Source: Sutterellaceae bacterium
GTDB lineage: Bacteria; Pseudomonadota; Gammaproteobacteria; Burkholderiales; Burkholderiaceae_F
Length of the DNA: 6,082 bases
Direction of reading: 5' to 3'
Assembly: GCA_030531135.1 (NCBI GenBank)
Contig: JAUNOJ010000109.1
Coordinates: 1 to 6,082 of the forward strand
Shown: piece after piece, positions 1 through 4,610 of the stretch
Numbering within the stretch: the first letter of the stretch is position 1
How the letters are laid out: each line of letters starts with the position of its first letter
Position numbers and translations under genes: made by a program
Notes under the pieces: model-generated
The model's input: the letters and a program-made list of their open reading frames with translations, nothing else
What the model was told of the DNA's origin: nothing
Database searches by the model: none

Positions 1-118
1 CGAGTTGGCTCACGGCTTTGGCAACTGCCGATTGCGTGATGCAAAGTTGCGCTGCCGCACGGCGAATACCGCCGGTGCGCACCACCGTCAGAAATGCTTT
101 GACTTGCCGGATTTTCAC
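1..118 (-). CDS. LysR-type transcriptional regulator, N-terminal fragment (runs off left edge)
   Basis: Only the first 39 codons are in the window. The translation starts VKIRQVKAFLTVVRTGG and continues through AAAQLCITQSAVAKAVSQL, the typical winged helix-turn-helix of LysR-type regulators. Residues about 16-25 are the first HTH helix and about 28-39 the recognition helix (TQSAVAKAV matches the usual TQSAVSKxI pattern). The GTG start at 118-116 was chosen because AGGGA lies 6 nt upstream and LysR proteins normally begin this close to the HTH; no ATG or GTG lies in frame just upstream. The effector-binding domain is outside the window, so the ligand cannot be guessed. The gene is divergent from the DUF3737/C-S lyase pair. 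LysR regulators commonly control the divergent neighbour, so these genes are the likely target (inference). Confidence 0.85.
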   Translation of the reverse strand, partial: MKIRQVKAFLTVVRTGGIRRAAAQLCITQSAVAKAVSQL

Positions 119-418
119 CGCGATTCCCTCAATTTGATACTTCGATAAGTCCGTGTTTTTGTCGATTATCGCACGAACACGGTGTGGGCGGTGTTGAGAC
201 GTTTGTCGGCTCGAATCGAAATTTCGATCTAAAAATCAACGGTCTGCCGATTGAGAATAAAAGCGCCTCGATCGCTTGTTGTCCCGGTAACGAGAGCCCG
301 AGTTTTTTCTTTTGCCTATTTTTGCAATACGTTGGTTCAATCAGGCAAGAGCGCGCAGGAAAAATCGACCATAATGCTAGGCACGAAAAGAATGAACCCC
401 ATTGAGGACAGATTACTT
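119..418. promoter_or_regulatory. Divergent control region between the LysR gene and the DUF3737 gene
   Basis: These 300 bases hold no convincing gene. They contain a perfect 14-bp palindrome (215-228), an imperfect palindrome with TCAA and TTGA ends (236-254) and an inverted repeat TTGCCT/AGGCAA (312-317 and 343-348). On the minus strand, GATAAT (170-165) could be the -10 of the LysR gene, 46 nt before its GTG, but no good -35 faces it. On the plus strand CATAAT (370-375) is -10-like, again without a -35. Absent -35 elements fit promoters that need a LysR-type activator, but the exact start sites cannot be placed by eye. GAGGA at 404-408, 10 nt before the ATG, is the likely ribosome binding site of the DUF3737 gene. 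Confidence 0.5.
215..228. promoter_or_regulatory. Perfect 14-bp palindrome, candidate regulator operator
   Basis: The sequence ATCGAAATTTCGAT reads identically on both strands. It lies about 100 bp from the LysR start and 190 bp from the DUF3737 start, in the shared control region. It is a natural candidate for the recognition site of the divergently encoded LysR-type protein. It does not contain a symmetric T-N11-A core in the strict sense (the symmetric T/A pair is 10 nt apart), so the assignment to LysR is an inference and another regulator is possible. Confidence 0.45.
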
Positions 419-1270
419 ATGCAACGCATTGAAAATGTGCACCTTGAAGGTGAACGCCCCTTGTACGCTTTGAAAAACGCCATTGTTGTCGACTCCGAAA
501 TCGGCGTGGGCGAATCGAGCTTAAAGCACTGCGACAACCTTGAATTCGAACGCATGCGCTTCGGCGGCAAATATCCGCTGTGGCACAGCCGCCATATTCT
601 GGTGAAAAACTCTCACTTTTTGCCCGGCGCACGCGCTGCCGTCTGGTATTCCGAAGATCTGCGTTACGAAGACACGATCATCGATGCGCCCAAGATGTTT
701 CGCGATGCCAAAGACATTACGCTCGTGAGAACGTCTTTGAACGATGCTCTGGAAACGTTCTGGCACACGCAAAACGTGCACTTGCAGGATGTGACGGTCG
801 AGCACGGCGACTATCTTTTTATGAGCTCGGAAAACATCGTCATCGAAAACTACCGCCACAACGGCAACTATGCTTTCCAGTACTGCAAGAACATCGAGAT
901 TCGCAACGCCAAGATCAAGAGCCGCGACGCATTCTGGAATTCGGAAAACATCACCGTGATCGACTCCGAAATCGAAAGCGAATTCCTGGCTTGGCACTCC
1001 AAGAACCTGCGATTGATTAACTGCACGATCTCCGGACCCCAACCGTTGTGCTACGCTCACGACTTGGTGATGGAAAACTGCGTCATGGCGCCCGACAGCA
1101 CCTTGGCATTCGAATATTCGACCTTAAACGTCAATTGCCGCGGGACGATTCCGTGTGTGAAAAATCCCAATGGCGGTCGCATTCAGGCCGATAAAATCGA
1201 CGAAATCATCTATGACGAGTTTGCCTTTTCGCCACGTGAAAATACGACAATTGTCGTTAACAACCATTAA
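419..1270 (+). CDS. DUF3737-type right-handed beta-helix protein, function unknown
   Basis: A 283-residue protein that I recognise as the DUF3737 family from conserved phrases such as GERPLY, GKYPLWHS, ARAAVWYSEDL, DAPKMFRD, QPLCYAHDLVMENC and LAFEYSTL. It is built of about ten repeats of 18-21 residues, each with an aromatic or polar residue, then a short polar stretch, then N/D-[IL]-x-[LIV]. Repeat landmarks are at K37, W55, W76, F94, W115, M135, Q154, W173, W192 and Y212, the periodicity of a parallel beta-helix. There is no signal peptide or membrane segment, so it is probably cytoplasmic. The start at 419 (MQRIENVHLEG) was chosen because family members begin just before the GERPLY segment and GAGGA lies upstream; in-frame ATGs at 374 and 392 are less likely. 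The family has no established function that I know of. It sits 15 bp before the C-S lyase gene, so the two are probably co-transcribed and work on the same pathway (inference). Confidence 0.88.
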   Translation: MQRIENVHLEGERPLYALKNAIVVDSEIGVGESSLKHCDNLEFERMRFGGKYPLWHSRHILVKNSHFLPGARAAVWYSEDLRYEDTIIDAPKMFRDAKDITLVRTSLNDALETFWHTQNVHLQDVTVEHGDYLFMSSENIVIENYRHNGNYAFQYCKNIEIRNAKIKSRDAFWNSENITVIDSEIESEFLAWHSKNLRLINCTISGPQPLCYAHDLVMENCVMAPDSTLAFEYSTLNVNCRGTIPCVKNPNGGRIQADKIDEIIYDEFAFSPRENTTIVVNNH

Positions 1271-1285
1271 TTTTCGATAACAGAC

Positions 1286-2479
1286 ATGCAAAACGCTTTT
1301 GATTTCGACAAACTCATCGATCGCGTCCACTCCGACAGCTTCAAGTGGGGCGATGCGCGCAACGAAGACGCCATTCCGATGTGGGTGGCAGACATGGACT
1401 TTGAAACGGCTCCCGTTGTCAAAGCTGCGGTTCAAAAGCGTGCCGAGCACGGTGCCTTCGGTTATGTATTGGTCCCGGACAGCTATTATCAGGCCATGCA
1501 TACGTGGTACAAGACGCGCCACAACTGGGAAATCGATCCCAAGAGCGTGATTGTGACCACCGGCGTGGTGCCTGCCGTATCTGCCGTCATCAAGGCTTTG
1601 GTGCCGCAGGGCGCCTCTGTCATTCTTCAAACGCCCGCCTACAACTGTTTCTTTACCTGCATCACCAACAACGGTTGCAAGGTTTTGGAAAATCCGCTCA
1701 AAAAAGTGGACGGCTACTGGCGCATGGACTTTGACGATTTGAAGGAAAAAGTCAAAGAAGCCAAGTTCTTCCTTTTGTGCAATCCCCACAATCCGGTGGG
1801 GCGCTCCTGGAGCGAAGAAGAATTGACGGAACTTGCCCGCATCTGCAAAGAAGCGGGTGTGACGGTTTTAAGCGATGAAATTCACTGCGAGTTCGTGTTC
1901 GGGCAACATAAGCACACGGCTTTTGCGTCGTTACCCAAAGAAATCCGTCCGACCACGGTCGTGGCAACTTCAGGCTCCAAAGCTTTCAATACGGCAAGCC
2001 TGCAAAACGCCTTTATCGTGGCCGAAGACGCCTATACGTATAACGTCATTGAGCGCGCGATCAATGTGAACGAAATTTGTGACGTCAACGGCTTTGGCGT
2101 CGCCGCTATGACGGCTGCTTGGAGTGAAGGCGGCCCGTGGCTCGATGCCTTGTGCGCGTATTTGGAAGAAAACGATCGTGCCTTGCGTCAGGTTTTTGCC
2201 GAAGTATTGGGAGACGATTTAAAGAAATTCCCCATGACGCCTTTGGAAGCCACTTATCTGGAATGGATCGACTGCCGCGTGTTGAATGTGGAAGACGCCG
2301 ACATCGAAGAAGAATTGAAGAAGGTGGAAAAAGTGCGCATCACCCACGGCTCTCACTACGGCAAACTCATGGGTACGGGCTTTATTCGCATCAATATCGC
2401 CTGTCCGAGAGAGCGTTTGTTGGAAGGCGCCAAGCGTATCGCCACAGGTCTTAAGCGTTTGCTGAATAAGTCCGCTTAA
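1286..2479 (+). CDS. MalY/PatB-type PLP-dependent cystathionine beta-lyase / aminotransferase
   Basis: A 397-residue fold-type I PLP enzyme of the MalY/PatB branch, the usual length for the group. Visible landmarks are MWVADMDF (residues 32-39), GAFGY near 56-60, the phosphate-binding TTGVVPA (91-97), CNPHNPVGR (165-173) with the cofactor-contacting Asn169, LSDEIHCEF (195-203) with Asp197 that pairs with the pyridine nitrogen, SGSKAFN (229-235) with the Schiff-base Lys232, and GFIRINIACPR (365-375) with Arg368 that binds the substrate carboxylate. The family mostly cleaves C-S bonds in cystathionine, cysteine or related thioethers, releasing thiol, pyruvate and ammonia; some members are transaminases or have regulatory roles. 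Substrate cannot be told from sequence. The ATG follows the DUF3737 stop by 15 bp and lacks a clear Shine-Dalgarno, which suggests translational coupling. The gene ends in front of a strong terminator. Confidence 0.9.
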   Translation: MQNAFDFDKLIDRVHSDSFKWGDARNEDAIPMWVADMDFETAPVVKAAVQKRAEHGAFGYVLVPDSYYQAMHTWYKTRHNWEIDPKSVIVTTGVVPAVSAVIKALVPQGASVILQTPAYNCFFTCITNNGCKVLENPLKKVDGYWRMDFDDLKEKVKEAKFFLLCNPHNPVGRSWSEEELTELARICKEAGVTVLSDEIHCEFVFGQHKHTAFASLPKEIRPTTVVATSGSKAFNTASLQNAFIVAEDAYTYNVIERAINVNEICDVNGFGVAAMTAAWSEGGPWLDALCAYLEENDRALRQVFAEVLGDDLKKFPMTPLEATYLEWIDCRVLNVEDADIEEELKKVEKVRITHGSHYGKLMGTGFIRINIACPRERLLEGAKRIATGLKRLLNKSA

Positions 2480-2496
2480 GCGCAAATTTCAAGATC

Positions 2497-2540
2497 AAAA
2501 GAAAACCGCCTGAAGGATTTTCCCGCAGGCGGTTTCTTTA
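2497..2540. terminator. Bidirectional intrinsic terminator between convergent genes
   Basis: A perfect 10-bp inverted repeat, AAACCGCCTG (2503-2512) and CAGGCGGTTT (2526-2535), encloses a 13-nt loop. The loop itself can form a small GGA/TCC inner stem. On the plus strand the right arm ends in TTT and continues CTTTA. On the minus strand the hairpin is followed by TTTTCTTTT. It can therefore stop transcripts from the C-S lyase gene (stop at 2479) and from purM (stop at 2568). The U-tract is better in the purM direction. Confidence 0.9.
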
Positions 2541-2567
2541 TGCGTTTGCTTTTTGTAAAGCGACGGA

Positions 2568-3596
2568 CTACACCACGATGCAACCGTGTTCGCCGACCGG
2601 ACGCGGCTGGATCATGCCGATGCGATAGACCTTTTCGCCCTGTTCTTCAAAAAGCTTCATGGCGCGATCTGCATCTTCGGCGGCCACAACCACGGCCATA
2701 CCGATACCGTTGTTGAAGACGCGATGCATTTCGTGCGAGTCGATGTTGCCCTTTTCCTGCAACCAGTCGAAGATGGCCGGACGCTGCCAGCTGTCGCCCT
2801 TGACAACGCACTGCAGGTCGTCGGCCAACACGCGCGGAATGTTTTCCACCAAGCCGCCGCCAGTGATGTGCGCCATACCCTTGATTTTCACCGACTTCAT
2901 CACTTCAAGCACTTGCTTGACATAAATGCGGGTGGGTTCCATGGCGCGATCGGCCAAAGTAGCACCGTCAAAGGGCATGGACCAGTCGGCACCGGCCACT
3001 TCGACCACCTTGCGAATCAAAGAGAAGCCGTTGGAGTGGGGGCCGGAACTTGCCAAACCCAACACCACGTCGCCCGGAGCAATGGATTTGCCGTCGATGA
3101 TTTCGTCTTTTTCAACGATACCCACGGCAAAGCCTGCCAAGTCGTATTCGCCTTCGGGGTACATGCCGGGCATTTCTGCAGTTTCGCCGCCGATCAAGGC
3201 GCAGCCTGCCAATTCGCAGCCCTTGGCGATACCTTTGACGACGCGCTCGGCCGTATCCACGTCAAGCTTGCCACAACCGAAATAATCCAGGAAGAAAACG
3301 CTCTTGGCACCCTGCACCAAGATGTCGTTGACACTCATGGCCACCAAGTCCTGGCCCACGGTGTCGTGGCGACCGAGCTTAAAGGCCAGCATCAATTTCG
3401 TGCCGACGCCGTCGGTACCGGAAACCAACACGGGGTTCTTGTATTCCTTGCCGATTTCAAAAAGAGCACCGAAACCGCCGATGGAGCCGAGCACACCGGG
3501 AATCATGGTCTTTTTCGCAGCAGGCTTGATGCGTTCGACGAGTTCATCACCGGCATCAATGGAAACGCCGGCGGCAGCATAAGAAAGTTGAGTCAT
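2568..3596 (-). CDS. purM: Phosphoribosylformylglycinamidine cyclo-ligase (AIR synthetase)
   Basis: A 342-residue full-length PurM, close to the roughly 345 residues usual for the family. It catalyses the ATP-dependent ring closure of FGAM to AIR, the fifth step of de novo purine synthesis, in the cytoplasm, normally as a homodimer. Family signatures are clear: [13 protein letters not shown] (4-16), GGFGALFEI (40-48), [11 protein letters not shown] (58-68), [15 protein letters not shown] (83-97), [16 protein letters not shown] (101-116), [11 protein letters not shown] (136-146), [14 protein letters not shown] (180-193), EPTRIYVK (220-227), [16 protein letters not shown] (242-257) and FNNGIGM (294-300). 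The ATG at 3596-3594 is followed by the expected N-terminus, but the upstream bases are A-rich with no clear Shine-Dalgarno. The gene is convergent with the C-S lyase gene and divergent from hda. Confidence 0.97.
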   Translation of the reverse strand: MTQLSYAAAGVSIDAGDELVERIKPAAKKTMIPGVLGSIGGFGALFEIGKEYKNPVLVSGTDGVGTKLMLAFKLGRHDTVGQDLVAMSVNDILVQGAKSVFFLDYFGCGKLDVDTAERVVKGIAKGCELAGCALIGGETAEMPGMYPEGEYDLAGFAVGIVEKDEIIDGKSIAPGDVVLGLASSGPHSNGFSLIRKVVEVAGADWSMPFDGATLADRAMEPTRIYVKQVLEVMKSVKIKGMAHITGGGLVENIPRVLADDLQCVVKGDSWQRPAIFDWLQEKGNIDSHEMHRVFNNGIGMAVVVAAEDADRAMKLFEEQGEKVYRIGMIQPRPVGEHGCIVV

Positions 3597-3784
3597 TTTT
3601 TTGAAAGTTTTGAGAGGTTGATTTCGGTATCTTGCCCAAGTCGCGCTAAACTTCGCAAAATACCCGACCGTAACCCGTATATTTTAGCGCATCAATGGGG
3701 GCGGTCGAAAAGTTTTTACTTTCCGAACGTGCTATAAAGCATCCGTAAATTTGTAACCCATCAACGACGGAAACCGAAGTTAAC
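3597..3784. promoter_or_regulatory. Divergent purM / hda promoter region
   Basis: This intergenic region carries the promoters of both genes. For purM, TAAAAT on the minus strand (3686-3681) is a plausible -10, about 85 nt before the ATG, with TTCGAC (3709-3704) at a 17-bp spacing as a poor -35. An inverted repeat, GCGCTAAA (3643-3650) and TTTAGCGC (3683-3690), has centres 40 bp apart, close to four helical turns. The right arm overlaps the proposed purM -10, so it could be a control site. No PurR box of the enterobacterial type was recognised. Confidence 0.4.
3730..3738 (+). promoter_or_regulatory. Extended -10 promoter for hda
   Basis: TGCTATAAA is an extended -10 element (TG-n-TATAAA, five of six matches to TATAAT) 46 nt before the hda start codon. 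The region where a -35 would lie is T-rich (3713-3717) with no good TTGACA match, which is typical for extended -10 promoters. Confidence 0.5.
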
Positions 3785-4441
3785 GTGCTGACACAACCCA
3801 GAGAACAACTCCTATTGGATTTGATCGAGCCCGAAGGCCCGACGCTGGATAATTTTGTCTGCGGCCAAAACGGTGAAGTCGTCGCTGCCCTGAAAAATTG
3901 TTTGGCGGGCGAGGGGCCCCAATTTATCTACCTTTGGGGCCCGAGCGGTTGTGGCAAAACCCATCTGTTGCGCGCCATGACCCCGTGCCAGCGCTGGCGC
4001 GTGCCCGAGTTTGACGAAGACGTCGCCATTTATACGGTCGACAACGTCCAAGAGCTCGATGCCGAAGACTTGGAAAAACTTTTCCATTTGATGAATGCCG
4101 TCAGAAGTCATCCCGAAACGCGCATCATCGTTTCGGGTAACGTCTCGGTGGCCGAACTCAACATCCGCGAAGATATTACGACGCGCCTGTCCTGGGGCCT
4201 CGTTTACCGCATCCGTTATCTGCCGGGCGACTTGGCGCAAGCCGAATTCGATCGTTTGGCCAAAGAACGCGGCATTGAAATGACGCCCGATCTGGCGCAG
4301 TGGGTGGTCACGCATTTGAGCCGCGACATGCGCGACTTGCGTCGTTATCTCGACGTGGTGGATCGCTTTGCCATGCGCAACAAGCGCCGTGTGACGTTGC
4401 CCTTGTTGCAAGAGTGCTTGCAGCAGTTTTCGCGCAATTGA
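3785..4441 (+). CDS. hda: DnaA regulatory inactivator Hda
   Basis: A 218-residue AAA+ protein of the DnaA/Hda family lacking the DnaA domain IV, the expected size for Hda. With the DNA-loaded beta clamp, Hda stimulates hydrolysis of DnaA-bound ATP and so prevents re-initiation of replication. Residues 8-13 (QLLLDL) match the QLxLxL clamp-binding motif at the same N-terminal place as in E. coli Hda (QLSLPL). Walker A is GPSGCGKT (52-59). Walker B is YTVDN (83-87), with the D-N seen in Hda in place of the D-D of DnaA. Arg134 in TTRLSWG is the candidate arginine finger of the box VII region. SRDMRDL (179-185) is the sensor 2 region. The GTG at 3785 was chosen because the frame is closed by a TAA at 3746 with no ATG in between; GAAG at 3776-3779 is only a weak ribosome binding site. 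In many betaproteobacteria purM and hda are near each other, with a permease gene between them, which is absent here. Confidence 0.93.
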   Translation: MLTQPREQLLLDLIEPEGPTLDNFVCGQNGEVVAALKNCLAGEGPQFIYLWGPSGCGKTHLLRAMTPCQRWRVPEFDEDVAIYTVDNVQELDAEDLEKLFHLMNAVRSHPETRIIVSGNVSVAELNIREDITTRLSWGLVYRIRYLPGDLAQAEFDRLAKERGIEMTPDLAQWVVTHLSRDMRDLRRYLDVVDRFAMRNKRRVTLPLLQECLQQFSRN

Positions 4442-4610
4442 GACTTCCTCATTTTTCCAAAAATCGAAAAACCGCCGAGCTTTTTCAAGATTGATAAGCG
4501 TTGCTTATCGTACGATAAACCATTGTTTTTGGGTGAATTGTTAATCTCTCCGACATCTGTCCAATAGGTGTATGGACCACCGCAATCCGCAAAAAATTTC
4601 GGAGAGAAAA
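4442..4610. promoter_or_regulatory. Upstream control region of the flavoprotein gene
   Basis: A non-coding region between hda and the flavoprotein. The first 50 bases are A/T-rich, with a weak GAAAAA/TTTTTC repeat (4466-4471 and 4481-4486) that could slow hda transcripts but is not a good terminator. Then come the promoter and palindromes described separately (4491-4519), an untranslated stretch of roughly 85 nt, and a strong Shine-Dalgarno GGAGAG at 4601-4606, 4 nt before the ATG. Confidence 0.5.
4491..4519 (+). promoter_or_regulatory. Candidate promoter with overlapping operator palindromes
   Basis: TTGATA (4491-4496, five of six matches to TTGACA) and GATAAA (4514-4519, four of six to TATAAT) are separated by exactly 17 bp. 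The spacer is almost filled by two palindromes that share bases: GATAAGC/GCTTATC (4493-4499 and 4503-4509, 3-nt centre) and the perfect 14-bp TTATCGTACGATAA (4505-4518). The result is three alternating GATAA/TTATC half-sites, the outer two in the same orientation 21 bp apart. Bound protein would overlap the polymerase site, which suggests repression or switching. ATA-N9-TAT and T-N11-A spacing inside the first palindrome is compatible with LysR-type boxes; the actual regulator is unknown. Confidence 0.55.

Noticed and set aside
184..405. 73-codon open frame on the plus strand ahead of the DUF3737 gene
   Set aside because: No recognisable domain, no ribosome binding site, and it runs through the palindromes of the control region; it is most likely chance.
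251..418. Extending the DUF3737 protein upstream to an alternative start at 251, 374 or 392
   Set aside because: The extra N-terminal residues do not resemble the family, which begins just before GERPLY, and GAGGA at 404-408 fits the ATG at 419.
2586..3737. 383-codon open frame on the plus strand opposite purM
   Set aside because: It is antisense to an unmistakable purM, rich in His and Ala from codon mirroring, with no domain.
4466..4486. GAAAAA/TTTTTC repeat as an hda terminator
   Set aside because: The stem is only A-T pairs plus one G-C with a 9-nt loop, too weak for an intrinsic terminator.
4491..4504. FNR-type anaerobic activator site starting at TTGAT
   Set aside because: The second half ATCAA is not found four bases later; the symmetry in this region belongs to GATAAGC/GCTTATC instead.
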